Below are positions 46,504-58,835 of a stretch of DNA of 64,000 nt, piece by piece. The notes under the pieces were generated by a model, which did no database searches, was not told the origin of the DNA, and was given only the letters and a program-made list of their open reading frames with translations. This DNA comes from Strongylocentrotus droebachiensis (Eukaryota; Echinodermata; Echinoidea; Camarodonta; Strongylocentrotidae), in assembly GCA_035222895.1 (NCBI GenBank), contig JAVYIG010000037.1, positions 1,054,001 through 1,118,000 on the forward strand. Reading direction: 5' to 3'. Numbering within the stretch: the first letter of the stretch is position 1; each line of letters begins with the position of its first letter. A program made the position numbers and the translations under genes.

Positions 46504-47598
46504 ATATCAAATCAAATCAGAGTCACGAGACCTTGTTTAAAAGGCTATAAAGCAACTCAAACTATTACAGCTCTGTCAAAAGAGAAAATAACCAGACCTT
46601 TATTCGACTGTTTATGTGTTAGGTGGGGGAGGATGTTGGTACTTGTGACTGTGTGTGTGTGTGCGCGCGGGTATGCGTGTGTGTGTGTGGGTGCGTGATG
46701 TTATGAGTGTGAAGGTGTGTGTGGATGTTTCGAGTCCCCGCTTCTTGGTTCCGCTTGTTCCAGTCTCGCCGTTAGTGGTTGTGTTTTCGGTGGTTGTCCA
46801 GATGGTGTAGATGAGACTTAACTTTTGGTCATGTATAACTGAGTTTTTGTTGCCACATGTCTAAACGGTAGATATCTTCATATTTTCTGACTCATAACAA
46901 TTGATGCTTTAAAAAAATGCATTCTATCAGCCTTCACAAGATTTGGCACAGCAGTGAGAGTTTTATGAAATGGGCCCCGATCTACCCTTGATACGAGATT
47001 TATTGAATAAAGAACATCAGGGTATTAAAATAAGTTCTGGAAATACTAAAGAGTTTGAGTGATATCAACCTGAAATCTGAAAATACTGGTGGAGGGCGGG
47101 GGTACATGACATTGATACGTAGAGCTTTCATCCAACGTTGGTTATGCCCTATTACACTGTTACGAGAGTAATAAAGAATGTGGAAAGAGAGGACAAGGCA
47201 TTGAATAGAAAATCTAAATCAAATATGGTATTCTTTGGGCGTGTTTTTAAATTGCCTTTGTCCAACCATAGAAAAATACAAATAAATAAATCTTCTTTAG
47301 CATAACAACAGAACACATGGACTTGGCAACAGTGTTCAATGGCTTTAGGTTATGCATGCGAATCTCGAACAAACGTAAGCTCCAATAAGACTTCGAAAAT
47401 ACTACTCTGTGTCAGATAGCTGGCTCTTCTAAAAGATTATATATAGCGTTAACCGCTAATTCAACGAAGATGATATGATTTTTAAACTTATGGCAACGAA
47501 ATATGTTAATTCATATACAAAAAAGGACATATTGAGAATAATTAAAAAATAAATTATATATAATTACAAAGTGAATTGAAAATCTAAGGCACACAAAC
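46504..47598. other. Diverged unit sequence, no gene seen
   Basis: A GT-rich microsatellite lies at about 46630-46725. From about 47100 the landmarks of the micro-exon unit recur in diverged form (ttatgccctattacactg, aaagaatgtggaaagagagg, aacacatggacttggcaac). Confidence 0.45.
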
Positions 47599-47652
47599 CT
47601 CGGATTCGGCAGAAGAACCGTCAGATCCCTTTCTTCCTTTCTGCAATATGGA
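47599..47652 (-). CDS. Micro-exon D (18 codons)
   Basis: The acceptor aattattttcag and donor GAG|gtttgtgtg bracket 54 nt, phase 0-0, with peptide SILQKGRKGSDGSSAESE. It shares the KGxKGSD core with the other copies but ends in an acidic AESE, like copies E and F. Confidence 0.6.
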
Positions 47653-47980
47653 CTGAAAATAATTAAAGCGTATTCTTATTAAAATGTATCTTCCAATTTT
47701 AATTTTTTTATAAAAAATCAAGGTCTTCTACTATAAACGAAACCAAGAGATTTGAAGGAATAGATTTCATCACATTTTGGTTGTACCCTATTATACTGTT
47801 ACATTAATATTAATACGGCTAAAATCCTGTCGACAAACGGAACAAAGCGTTGAGAAACATATCAATATCAAAACTTATGCATATAGACGTAGTCTGTTGT
47901 CCCTGGTTCTGCCATTTAGTAATCAGATCACATTGGCTCAAACATCTCAAAAGAGTTGAGGAACGATTTAAAAGCATTTA

Positions 47981-48202
47981 TAAATTATGGTGATCATAAA
48001 TTATTCATTCATTCATTTTATGTCAAATTCTCGTAAGAAATACATTCAACAATATATTATAAATATAACAAAATATATAAACAATACAACAAATATGGAG
48101 GAGCCAGCAGCGGCAGTTGGCCTTTCAAAGGCTGGACTCCAATGGCCGCAGATCAGTATAAAGAGTAAAGAGAGAAGAAAGAGTGGGTAGTAGATGAAAA
48201 AA
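47981..48202 (-). mobile_element. LINE 3'-end fragment
   Basis: An extra block of about 220 bp interrupts the unit between tttaaaagcatttata and aaagcatgtcattcat. On the minus strand it ends tttgacataaaatgaatgaa and an AATG microsatellite, typical of LINE 3' tails. Confidence 0.4.
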
Positions 48203-49023
48203 AGCATGTCATTCATACATTGCAGGACATTGTGACCCCAGCGGGTTTTGCTTTAGGGTTTTTCCCACCCCAAAGGGAATATTGAAAGTTCCTTGATCGA
48301 ATAGCTCCAACTGAACCTGAAATAATAGGTTAAATCTTAGTTTAAACTAAAATACACTTCTTCGATTCTGATATATTGAAAATAACGTTTTGGGAAATCA
48401 CTTAAATTATTTGTATTACTTAAAAATGCATTTTAATCTTACCTCGATCTGTTTAAATTCGTATCAAAATGTAGACATCATTTTCTTCATATAACATCAA
48501 AATTATAATGGTTTGAAGTTTCCTTGCACTATAATTAACAAGAAGCCATTTTGTCTTAAGGGCCTCTATTTTTGACGCCGTTGCGATTCAAACACCTCTG
48601 GAATATCGGTTCGAGGTAAAATGTCAGGGGTACAAAAATATTCGAGGTAAAAAAATATCCGAGGTAAAAATGTCCGAGGTAGAAATATCAAATCAAAAGC
48701 ATGTTACATGTTTAATACTGGTAATTGTTGTATATTAGGCTTATCGAAAAAGAATAACGAAGGATTCATTGATTTTATTATTTCAGCGATGCTTTATTCT
48801 CCTCTTTCTTTAACTTGTATATACCTTTCGGCCAAAATTGTGACTTCTTGCCCAATTATTGCCGAGGGGAGGAGGGGGCTACTCCCTCCCATGGCTTGTC
48901 ATACAAGCCACGAATCACGGAGAACATCTTTCAAGCCTCAACAAACAAAAATGATCTTCACTTCTGTTGCTTCTTCTTGTCCCTATTTTTGACACGAGTA
49001 CTACCATAATCAATATATTGTTT
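48203..49023. other. Unit remnant then unique sequence
   Basis: The first 100 bp match unit landmarks (aaagcatgtcattcat, caggac). The rest has a short degenerate repeat (cgaggtaaaa, about 48610-48690) and no recognised gene. Confidence 0.4.
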
Positions 49024-49055
49024 AGCTCACCCGAGCCGGAGGCTCAAGGTGAGCT
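49024..49055. repeat. agctcacc/ggtgagct hairpin repeat
   Basis: agctcacccgagccggaggc continues to tcaaggtgagct, forming a stem of AGCTCACC/GGTGAGCT and GAGCC/GGCTC. Followed by tattgccgtccgtcc, it looks like a dispersed repeat seen widely in marine invertebrates (from memory, unverified). Confidence 0.45.
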
Positions 49056-49844
49056 ATTGCCGTCCGTCCCAGACCCTCGTTCCTAAACCTTTTACATGAT
49101 CATCTTCTCCTTGAAAATGCATTGTCAAAATTCATCCTTATGTATCCTTATATATTCAAAGTGGTTCAAATAGTAAATGTGGCCTCATGGGGACCTAGAT
49201 GTAGGGCCCGAATGTAACGGGGCCCAAGCTATGTAAATTTCAAGCATCTTCCCCAGATACAGCACTACAATAGTCAATGTGTGTAGGTACCTTCTTGGAT
49301 GAAGGATATAAGATGTCCACAACAGTTCCCAGAGTGACCCGATTGGGCCCCTGATACGGGGAACGGTTAGGGAGGGGGCTCAATATTAAAAGTAAATGTT
49401 TTATCTGCTTCAAGATTAATGAATTTGTCAGGGGAAAAACGGTTGAATTTGAGGGATTTGAATTGTATTTATCTCACGTTTCTTAATCACGAACATGGTG
49501 TTATCATATAAAGTTACATTGTGTAATGTTTAATCCAAACAAAAATATACTTCCTGGCTCTTGCGGGGTACTGCATAAACATCGAAAGCACATTACAGAA
49601 TACCTGACTAGATATTTAACGTTTACTACATGTAGGCATACTATTTGTCATTCTTCAAGCGAAGTTTTGATATTGTATATAAAACTTTTGTAACAAAGTA
49701 TTGATGAGAGGGAAAAAGCATCCGTGTATTTTTCTTAATGTTTTCTTATCATAATAGACTTTGCTGGGATTAAGCTTTGGGTTTGTTTAAATCGAGTTTA
49801 GTAGGTAACCATTAAAATATTTAAAACACATGGGTCCAATATTT

Positions 49845-50254
49845 TTTCTGACTTTTTTTTTTTAATTACAGATCAATCAATCGATCTTATTTACTGGGTG
49901 TAAGCCACAAATATGTTTAAACTATTGAAATTTCTCCCAGGAAGCATTTACATTTATAAAAGATATGTCCTATGGCAAACTAATGGATATTAAAAGTCAG
50001 AATGAATCAGGAGAGCTTCGGGTATTTGTTTCTAGTTCATCGTGACTGTACCATGGACCAGTGATGGCCTGGTGGTAGAGTCGCTGCCCGGCAAGCAGCA
50101 GATGGCAGGTTCAGATCCCGCTGGTTCCAAGAAAGTTTCTGACTTTCTTTTTTCAGTTACAGATCGATCAATCGACCTTATTTACTGGGTGTAAGCCACA
50201 AATATGTGTAAACTATTGAAATTTCTCCCAGGAAGCATTACATTTTATAAAAGA
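49845..50254. repeat. Direct repeat of about 120 bp flanking a tRNA-like module
   Basis: Copies at 49845-49962 and 50136-50254 share ttctgactt, acagatcratcaatcgayct, tactgggtgtaagccacaaa and tctcccaggaagcat. The block between holds the tRNA-like sequence. Confidence 0.75.
50055..50129 (+). other. tRNA-Ala(GGC)-like sequence (SINE head or tRNA pseudogene)
   Basis: A cloverleaf can be drawn: acceptor ggacca/tggttcc, A box TGGCCTGGTGG, anticodon stem gctgc/gcagc with loop ccggcaa (anticodon GGC, but C instead of the usual T at position 33), T arm gcagg/cccgc with loop ttcagat. Folding is good except for the missing U33 and one T-stem mismatch. It is more likely a tRNA-derived repeat than a gene. 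Confidence 0.5.
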
Positions 50255-50460
50255 AATGACAGGTGTTGGCAGTAATAGCTCCTTATAAAAAGTAATGTAC
50301 ATGCGTCGATTGAGATAAAGAGAAAGGGAGAATGATGTCAACTAAAACAAATCTACAAAAATCGAATTAGCACTTTTAATTACTTTAATCTTCCTAAATA
50401 TTCTTTAATTTGGCTAGGGAATTGGAAATCTATGGATTTTGGGGTAAGAATAAATAAGCA
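50226..50460. repeat. Block paralogous to 33690-33944
   Basis: gacaggtgttggcagtaata, gtcgattgagata, atgatgtcaact, then ggaaatctatggatttt match in order. Confidence 0.6.
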
Positions 50461-50589
50461 GTTTTCGAAATCACATAAATGAAGCTTCATCTTTTTTGTT
50501 AAAGAAAAAATAACTTGATCTTGTGCATCATTGCATCTGATTCAAATCTTAAACATTTGTCCCACTTCCATCTTTATAATTAGCAGTGT

Positions 50590-50990
50590 CTGAACGTCTA
50601 ACGCTTTAATTTCTTTCAACATTCAGAACAAGCTTCGCGGGAAGTTATACGAATTGGAAAATTCGTAAGCCTATAGCCAGTAGACATGTCGTAGGTGCCA
50701 TTGCACAATCCCCGCACGGGCATCGAGCGGAGGCATCGCTCTGATCGTGCAGAAAACGGACGACTTTCGGTGAACATGGGTAACAAGAAAACGCTAAAAA
50801 ATGGCACGGCGGCTGCAACCTCTGCAAGAAAGTTGCACGGACTCCGTACGATTTCCGTGCGGAGGCTGCTGAGACTGCACGGCTACCACACTGAAATTGC
50901 ACGATTTTCGTAAAATCTCAAAGCAGCCTCTGATCTGTACGGTTTTGCCCCGGCCTGCTTCCAAGGGCCAATACAAGAAATGGCACGATG
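50590..50990. repeat. Unclassified GC-richer repeat
   Basis: A block rich in short inverted motifs around gcacgattttcg, tgcacggactccg and tgcacggctacc, with higher GC than its surroundings. Several frames stay open but without domain signal; probably a mobile-element fragment. Confidence 0.35.
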
Positions 50991-51249
50991 CTCTTAGATA
51001 ACTTAAACATAAACATCGTAGCCCATGGCCTCCACAAACAAATCGTACACCAATTTATCGTACAGAGCCCGTATAAAATGTTATCTAGGCGTTAGTTCGG
51101 ACATAGAAAGTTACAAAGAAATATCTCTTTTTAGCATAACAACAGAATACATGGACATGGCAACAGTGTCCAATGGCTACAAGTTTTGCATACAAACCTT
51201 ACTACGTCTTCGCAAATACAACTTTTGTGTCGGGTATCAAGATACAAAC

Positions 51250-51294
51250 CTTGTGCGAACGTGATCGTGAACGTGAGTCGGGTAGCACGCTTAT
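51250..51294 (-). CDS. SR-type micro-exon (15 codons, copy 2)
   Basis: The acceptor cctcaactctttcag and donor AAG|gtttgtatc bracket 45 nt, phase 0-0, with peptide ISVLPDSRSRSRSHK. It sits in a different part of the unit from micro-exons A-G but has the same phase and a related donor. SR dipeptides suggest a phosphorylatable linker (inference). Confidence 0.4.
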
Positions 51295-52005
51295 CTGAAA
51301 GAGTTGAGGAAGGATTTAAGAGCATTTATAACGCACGTGGTCCAAACAGGAAATTGTGACCCATAATTTCTTTGACAAGGCAGATTACACAATCCTTTTG
51401 ATGAAAGTTTCAAGTATTTCATGCACATTTTCTTTCCTCTCTTGTAATTTTTTTTTTTTTAATGAATAATATTGTTCTTACTGTTCGAAACATACACAAA
51501 TACACCTTCAACTACGGACGAGCTATCACAAGGAATTTTCTGGAAGTAGATTAAGAAAACTTTAATTATTTATGTTTCTCTGATTAAGTAATATGTGAGT
51601 GTTTGTGGATGCGTTTGCGCGCGCGCGTGTGTGTGTGTGTGTGTGCGTGTGCGTGTGTTTGTGTGTGTTTTTGTCTGTCTGACCGTCTTTGTTCAATGCA
51701 CAGTCTCATTCCTCACCCAGTAAGTTGGCGCAAGTGAGATCTGGCAGTCTTGTAAAGATTGTCTAATGTTCAGTCATGCATGCAGAGATTCAAATGAAAA
51801 TGGTACCTAAATGTACTGGGAAGATAACTCTATCAAGACATAACATGAAACCCGTGATTAAATTTTCATACTTCAAACAATACAACTTTTAAAAAGTGGG
51901 ACATTTTTTCTGACTCACTTTGAATAAAAGAATAGGAATGTTGGTTATACTTGAAACTAAATTACATATTTCACAAATGGAATTGAAAATCTCAAGCACA
52001 CAAAC

Positions 52006-52059
52006 CTCAGATTCTGCAAAAGAATCGTCAAATCCCTTTCTTCCTTTCCACTCGATCAA
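52006..52059 (-). CDS. Micro-exon E (18 codons)
   Basis: The acceptor ctattttttttcttcag and donor GAG|gtttgtgtg bracket 54 nt, phase 0-0, with peptide LIEWKGRKGFDDSFAESE. The acceptor is the best of the set. Confidence 0.62.
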
Positions 52060-55000
52060 CTGAAGAAAAAAAAATAGCATATTTCCATTTCAAACTTGAT
52101 TCAAAATTTAGTACGTAGAAGAGTCTAAGCATCTAGGTCCATGGGTAGGCCTAGATGTCACAACTTTGCTTCTCATAATTTCAGATTAATTGTACACTAA
52201 GAAAGTTTGGGTTCAGCATAGCATAAAGGTCATTGCCTCTTATAATACTGACAACTTCAGACAACTTATGAATCCATGAATTCAATTCATTTTCACTATT
52301 TGTTATGGATAATTTCAGATGCACTGTTTACTTGAATGTAAAACTTGTGGGAAAAGAGAACTGAGCATTGAGAAACACATTTTTTTAAATTCATGTATGG
52401 ATGTACTATGATATGCCTCGTACTTTAGAAATAGGCAGGAACAAATCTTTTCTAATAGCAGATACATGGACTAGACGCAATGGATTTGTATTTTATTTAT
52501 ATAATTTTTTATTTATTTTGTTTTATTTACCCAAGGTAACCCCATCAGTTACTAAAACACTGTTAAACTCGGGGGCCCTGCAATAGTACAACACAAATTA
52601 CAAACATGTAAATGAATACAAAACAACAAATATTACAAAGACATCAGACCTGCACGAAATATTAAACTTTTAAGAATTTTTTTTTTTTAGATTTAATGGC
52701 TAGAACTTATAAACATTTCGTTGTCTCTCTGGTACTTTTGCTGTGTAATCAGATAACTCTGGGACGAATATCTGGAAAGAGTGGAGAAGATATTAGAAAG
52801 CTTTTATAAAGCATGTCATCCAAACAGGACGATTTGACACCCAAACGGTGTTGTTTCAGTGGTTTTCCCCCAATGGATGAACAAAAAAAAAGTCCGACTT
52901 GATTCAGAACTAGACATGGAATCGTGTCACAACGATAAGCGTGCAATGACGCTCGTAATTGTACGCTTCAAATAAAAGAGCTTCTCTTGGACTATTCAGA
53001 GCAATATGTAAGAAGTCTGTAGCTTCTGTGATAGTGGAGATAGGTAGGGCGAAAGAAAGGCCACCAAAATAGCCGGGAACAGACGAAATGGTGCCTGGAC
53101 GGTCACGCATGAGGGATTCCGGAGAACAAAGAATTTAGTGACCTTGAATGAATGCGAGAGACTATGCCTACGAAGTTCGAAGGAAATTGAAATAGAGGAA
53201 GGCACTAGAAAGGGCTCTCAAGGACTGCGTGCAAAACCAAAGGGATTTTGTGCATGATGAACATGAGATGACGCGTGCTGTGGCACAAATAGCCGCCCAT
53301 ACTAACACATTCATGCAGAGTATAAAATGCCGTCTCAAATGTCCCCCTTGACGAGTTTCAAAAATCCGGCTTCGAAAGGCCCTGCGTTTGGCCACCCAGA
53401 ATACGCTTGCAAAATTTCAAGGAAATAGATGAACGGAAAGGGGGCGAAAGGCAGTCTAAAAAATGACGTAAATGCCGATACGTGTTATAATTGGGCGGAA
53501 ACTAAACGGAATTTGTACAGTGACTCTTGTTCAAACGCAATTTACTCATAAATTTCTGTAATAAAATATAACGTATTTGGTATCATTCGAAGGAATATTT
53601 TAACAGGCTGTTACGCAATGCATAGTGAATTCATCATTTGGGGCGATATTTCGGGGCTGACGTCATCAAATTTTCCAAATTTGGCAGAAAGTCCTCACGT
53701 GCTTGGATGCATGTGTATGCCAAGTTTCATTAAGGTAGTTATAAGTATCCTCTTCTTTTTTTTTTTAGAGCAAGTTGAAATAATTTCGCAATTTTCTTGA
53801 AAATGGCGAATTTCGAGGGCACTTTTCTTAAATTTGGTAAGTGTTTATATAATTTGTTCTGTGGCTGGAAATGGCATATCTTCAAGTATCTAAATCCAAA
53901 AAAAAAGGGTACGGGTTTGGCCAGACACGGTTGATATACGGCACAGAAAGAAAGCCAATTCCTAGAACCTTAGAGGGCGCTATTTATTTTTTGCATATCC
54001 ATTGGAGCATGAAATTCAGTATGGCTTAGTGCAATTATGAGATGAAAATACTGCAAAAAATTGAGACGAAACTATATTGTAATGAGAAAGTTATGGCAAT
54101 TTTAGATTTGTAGGGGTCCATTTTTCAAGAATTTAAGGGATTGTTGACGGAGTCCGTCACGAAGATGGCACATTGAAGGGCAGGTTATGCGTCGCAGATG
54201 ACAAAACATCTCTTAGGCTATCTACAGGAGTTCGTTAGAAGTCTGTAGGATCTAGGATAGTGGAGATAGGAAGAAAGAAAGGCCTTAAAACAAACCAGAA
54301 ACGGACAAAATGGCGCCTGGACGGTTATGCGTGAGTGAATTCGAAAAACGAAGACGTAGGTGGCCTAGTTTGCATAGCACGAACTACGCCTACGAGGTTT
54401 AACAGGAATCGGGCAAGAGGAAAAGGAAGAACTAGTGATAACAAGCACTACGTGTAAAATGAATGGGAGATCCAGAAGAGAAAAAAAAGAATATTAATTG
54501 GGCAGAAACATGTGAACGAAAACAAGGCAATGAAGATATCGTCATTGCAACTAGACATGCAATCGTGTCACAACGATATGCAAGCAATGACGCCGTGATT
54601 TTACATGTCAAGCGAAAGAAATTATCTCGGAATATACCAGAGCAATTTGTAAGAAGTATGTAGCTTCGTTGATAGTGGAGATATGTAGGACGAAATAAAG
54701 GCATAAAACGGCGCGAAACTGACAAAATTGCGCCTGGAATGTCACGCATGAGTGATTGCGGAGAACGAAGATTTTTGTGACCTTGTCGGGATGCTAGAGA
54801 CTACGTCTAGGAAGTTTGGAAAGAGAAAAGGACCTAGAAAGAGCCAGAAAGCACTGCGTCCAAAACGAACGGGATTGTGGTAAATGAAGAACACGTGATG
54901 ACGCGTTGCTGTGGCACTAACGGCCGTCTATACTAGCATGATCGAGCATAGTATAAAATGGCGTATTGAATGGCCCCCTTGACCAATATCAAAAATCCGG

Positions 55001-56031
55001 CTTCGAGTTGCCCTGTGTATTGCAACTCGGAATGTCACTGCAAAATGTCAAGGAAAAAAAGAACGTTCAGGGGGAAAATGCAGTCTGAAAATATATTGGG
55101 CAGAATCTCAGCAGAATTCGTATAGTGACCCTTGTTCAAATGCGATTTACTCAACAATTTTTGTGATAGCATATAACGTATTTGGTATCAGTCAAAAGAA
55201 CACTTCATTGCGGTTGTTTTGAAACCATTGTCATCTGCGTCCAATGTACTGCACGCATTTGAGGGGCTGTTACGTAATGCATAGGAAATTCATCATTTTA
55301 GGCGATAAGTTTGCGCTGAAACCAACGAATTTCACCAATCTTTTCGTTAACTTGTCACATATACGGATTAATGTGTCTGCCAAGTTTCATTGACGTAGAT
55401 ATAAAGACCGCCATTATAGAGCGAGTTGGAGTTATTTCGCTATTTTCTTGACAACTTCATATTTGGAGGGCAATTTTCTTGAAGTAGGTCGGCTTTAGGG
55501 TATATATTGTTTGTCTGGCTGGAAAGGGCATATCGTCAAGTGTCTAAATCCCCCCAAAAAGGTATACGGGTTAGGCCAGAAACGATGGAGATATGGCCAC
55601 AGAAAGAAAGCCAATCCCAGAACTTTAGAGGGCGCTATTTATTTTTTCATATTCATGGAGCGTGAAATTTGGCATGGCTCTGTGCAATCACAAAAAGGAA
55701 GATACTGCAAGAAATTGAGACGAAACGGAGTTGGTATGAGAAAGTAATGGCAATTTTAGATTATTAGTATTTTAGAGATTTTTGACAGAGTCGGTTTCGG
55801 ATTTGAAGTTCGAGTACGAAGATGGCATTTTGAAGGGGCAGGTTATATGTCGCTGATGAAAGAACATCTCTTAAAATATTTAGAGGAATTTGTTAGAACT
55901 CTGTAGCATTTAGGGTAGTGGAGATAGGAAGGAAGAAAAGGGAGTCTTAAAACGGACCAGAAACGGGAAAATGGGGCCTGGACGGTGAGTGGTTTCGAAA
56001 ATCGAAGTACGTAGTGACCTGAATGACATAT

Positions 56032-57020
56032 GGCCGTATGCATAAAAAGTAGCAATTGCTTGCAAGCACAAGCAATTGCTTGTCAAGCAAAAGATCAAGC
56101 TCAAGCAATTGCTTAAATCCGTATGCATAACATTTTGCTTGTGCTCAAACCTTTTGCTTGCCTCCAGCAAGCAATTGCTTACGATCTCAACAATAGCGAC
56201 GTCACGCCGGTGCGAACATCATTCATGGGAGAACAAAGGCGGGTTTCGCATACTAGTAGTGTATCCAAATGTCATGCGTGTGGGGTAGCCTTTCCTGACA
56301 TGGCAGTATAACATTCCAGGAAGACATATTTCAGAACAAAATGAAAAAAAAAACACCGAAACATGCACACACAAGCGCACACCCAAATACACATCCACAC
56401 ATGGCATGCATATACTAACAAGAAAAATACGTATAATACACGTGACTGTACTGAAGGGATTTTACAAGTAAGGCAGACGTGTGTCTAACTTTCCGCTAAA
56501 TCTGATAGGCCTACAAGTGAGAACATGGCGTCAGATGGTGAGGAAATTAATACAACTGACCAAGATCTTAGTACCCATTTGGTGGAGATCATCAAAGAAT
56601 TCCTGTACAACTTTGGTTTTTCTCTAACGAGCATAAACATGATGCTTAACCGCGAACGTCCCGATTAAGCAAGAGCTCAAGCTGCTTTGACGGAGCTTGA
56701 AAAAACGTAAGCAATTGCTTATAAGAACAAGCAAAAGGTTCGTTTTATGCATACGTTTTTAAGCAATTCGTCCTTGTTTTCACGAAGTGACGGTAGTGAG
56801 GAAAATCGTAACGCAAAGTGAATGCAATTTTTTTTCACTACCGTCACTTCGTGAAAACAGCGACGAATTGCTTGATCTTTAAGCAATTGCTTGCGGACAT
56901 CAAGCAATTGCTTGTGCTTGCTAGCAAAAGCATTTGCTTGCAAGCAATTGCTTATGTTTATGCATACGGATTCAAGTAAAAGGCTAGCACAAGCAATTGC
57001 TACTTTTTATGCATACGGCC
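56032..57020. mobile_element. Inverted-repeat element packed with AAGCAATTGCTT palindromes
   Basis: The left end ggccgtatgcataaaaagta is mirrored by tactttttatgcatacggcc at 57001-57020. Both arms carry several copies of the 12-bp palindrome AAGCAATTGCTT (about seven perfect or near-perfect). An inner hairpin (ttttcacgaagtgacggtag and its complement) lies at about 56775-56865. Comparison with the first 1.64-kb unit shows it as an insertion. Superfamily undetermined. Confidence 0.75.
56525..56668 (+). CDS. Small ORF inside the AAGCAATTGCTT element
   Basis: 47 codons from ATG to TAA, peptide starting MASDGEEINTTDQDLSTHL and ending FSLTSINMMLNRERPD. It lies in the unique middle of the element, where a transposase gene would be. 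It may be the remnant of a first exon; no family is identified. The only other support is a low-repeat context. Confidence 0.3.
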   Translation: MASDGEEINTTDQDLSTHLVEIIKEFLYNFGFSLTSINMMLNRERPD

Positions 57021-57486
57021 CAATTGTCTACGAAATTCTAAAGGAATAGAACAAGAGCAGAGGACATAACTAGGCATAACAAGCACTACGTGCAAAATGA
57101 ATGGGAGATCTAGAAGAGAAAAAGAAGAATATTAATTGGGCAGAATGTGAACGATAACAAGACAATGACGATATTCGTTATTGTAATTAATAGGGCAGAA
57201 TGTGAACGAAAACAAAGCATTGACGATATTCGTTATTGCAAAAAGAACTAGCATTCAGAATTATGTAAATAAAAAAGGGTTAATAAATTCAAAACAAAGT
57301 AAAAGGGTTCTTAATTTCTAAGCTACATTATTTCGAAAATTAAAGGGACCCCGAATCGATATTTAGAAATATGAACCACCGGTATGGGCAATTTTTGTTT
57401 TGTGAATTATGAACCTTCATAAGTAAAGTAACCCTAATAAAATCATATACATGTAGAAATTTTGTGTCGGGTATCAAGATACAAAC

Positions 57487-57531
57487 CTTGTGCGAACGTG
57501 ATCGTGAACGTGAGTTGGGTAGCACGCTTAT
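57487..57531 (-). CDS. SR-type micro-exon (15 codons, copy 1)
   Basis: Same splice sites as the copy at 51250-51294, 45 nt, phase 0-0, peptide ISVLPNSRSRSRSHK. It differs by one base (Asp to Asn). Confidence 0.4.
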
Positions 57532-57740
57532 CTGAAAGAGTTGAGGAAGGATTTAAGAGCATTTATATTAGGCAAGTGGTCCAAACAGGAAATTTTGACC
57601 CAAAATTTATCTGACAAGGCAGATTGTACAATCCTTTTGACTTCTTAATTTACAATAATAGCTTTTATCGCTAATACAATCAAGATGAAAAGCATGTTTT
57701 AATCATACTTCTGGCGACGTAATATCTTGCCTGTTTACAC

Positions 57741-57930
57741 ACGAATGCGTTTTCACTGGCTGCCTGTCGTAGCAACAAACATAATTAACCACAAATCTTA
57801 ACTCCGTTTCGTTGAAGATCAGCCATAGACGAAAGACTTCATGCATGTCTGATTGTCAACGAAACGGAGTTAAACCGTTTATCAATTTTGTTTGTTGCTA
57901 CGGCAGGCAGCCAGTGAAAACGAATTCGTT
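57741..57930. mobile_element. MITE, palindromic, about 190 bp
   Basis: acgaatgcgttttcactggc, tgcctgtcgtagcaacaaac pairs with gtttgttgctacggcaggca, gccagtgaaaacgaattcgt. An inner pair is aactccgtttcgttg/caacgaaacggagtt. It interrupts a micro-exon unit just after atatcttgcctgtttaca, so the exon of this copy may have been displaced. Confidence 0.8.
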
Positions 57931-58108
57931 TAATCAAATCATATAAATTCAAGCATTACTTTAAACAAACAGAACTTTGTTATTCCTGAGCTCAATCTGC
58001 CTGATTGAGGTGTCATTTAAAAGGGTCTTTTACATCATCTTTATACACATGCAGAAAAACAACAGGTCTATATCAACTACTGTATGTACATATTTTTAAA
58101 AGGCTTCT

Positions 58109-58835
58109 ATTCGCTTGGATCACAATATTCTAATTGAAAAAATGGTTAATATGCACATCAGACCTTGGATAATAAATTGGATCATAAGTTTTTTAGAATG
58201 TCGTAAACAAAGTACATTATATAAAGGGATTCTGTCTGAGATTAAATTTCGTCATGCCGGTGTTCCCCAAGGGACACGTCTTGGCCCAATTCTGTTTTTA
58301 ATTATGGTTAATGATTTATGTGAAAAATGTCCTATACATTACTTCAAATATGTTGATTATTTATCTTTAGTACAATGTCGTAAATCAACAGACGTTTCAC
58401 AATTACAACCCATACTTTACTCTGTGCAATACATCACTCGATCCGTTGAAGTTGAAAAACGTTATTGCAGGTATACTGAGTGCTTGTGTCCTCCCCAAGT
58501 AGGCTGTTTAGAATACCTATTTTAATCTTTTTACCATGCTTGTATTGACTTTTATAGAAAATTTGTAAGCAATAACAGCTCACGTTTGTTTTATATTTCT
58601 GGAAACTTGTGCAATGCGTTTATGAATTTTAGTTACAGAATCTAAGTCTTATTTTTTGATATTGCTAGTTTTTTGCATGTATATCTTTAAAAGTGTTTTC
58701 TATTGTGCCGAACATGTAAACATGAATATTCCCGCTATTGCTGTCCTTCATTTAAAATTATATGTGAATGAACCATGTTTGTGCTATGATAAAAAAAAAA
58801 AAAAAATTGAAGTGAATGAATGAATTGAAAGGGCA
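58109..58835 (+). pseudogene. LINE reverse-transcriptase fragment and 3' end
   Basis: The frame from about 58115 shows DHNILIEKM, GVPQGTRLGPILFLIMVNDL and a decayed active site (YVDYLSL in place of YVDDLSL), then loses similarity. The segment ends with an A-rich stretch and gaatgaatgaatt at about 58815-58830, like an L2-type tail. It is truncated on both sides of the RT. Confidence 0.75.

Larger units (their letters stand above)
51000..52905. repeat. Tandem intron-exon units of the micro-exon array (part 2)
   Basis: It contains unit landmarks (tttttagcataacaacagaa, catggacatggcaacagtg, ggaaggatttaagagcattt, cacaaacctcagattctg, tacgtagaagagtctaagca). It includes a GT microsatellite at about 51616-51670 and two micro-exons. 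Confidence 0.6.
52910..57240. repeat. Two tandem copies of a 1.64-kb repeat, second copy interrupted
   Basis: Copy 1 starts at 52910 and copy 2 at 54551 (both ctagacatg then aatcgtgtcacaacgata). Further matches: gtaagaagtctgtagctt, gatagtggagatag, gcgcctgga, cactacgtg, atgaatgggagat. Copy 2 is split by the element at 56032-57020. No coding frame is conserved between the copies. Confidence 0.75.
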
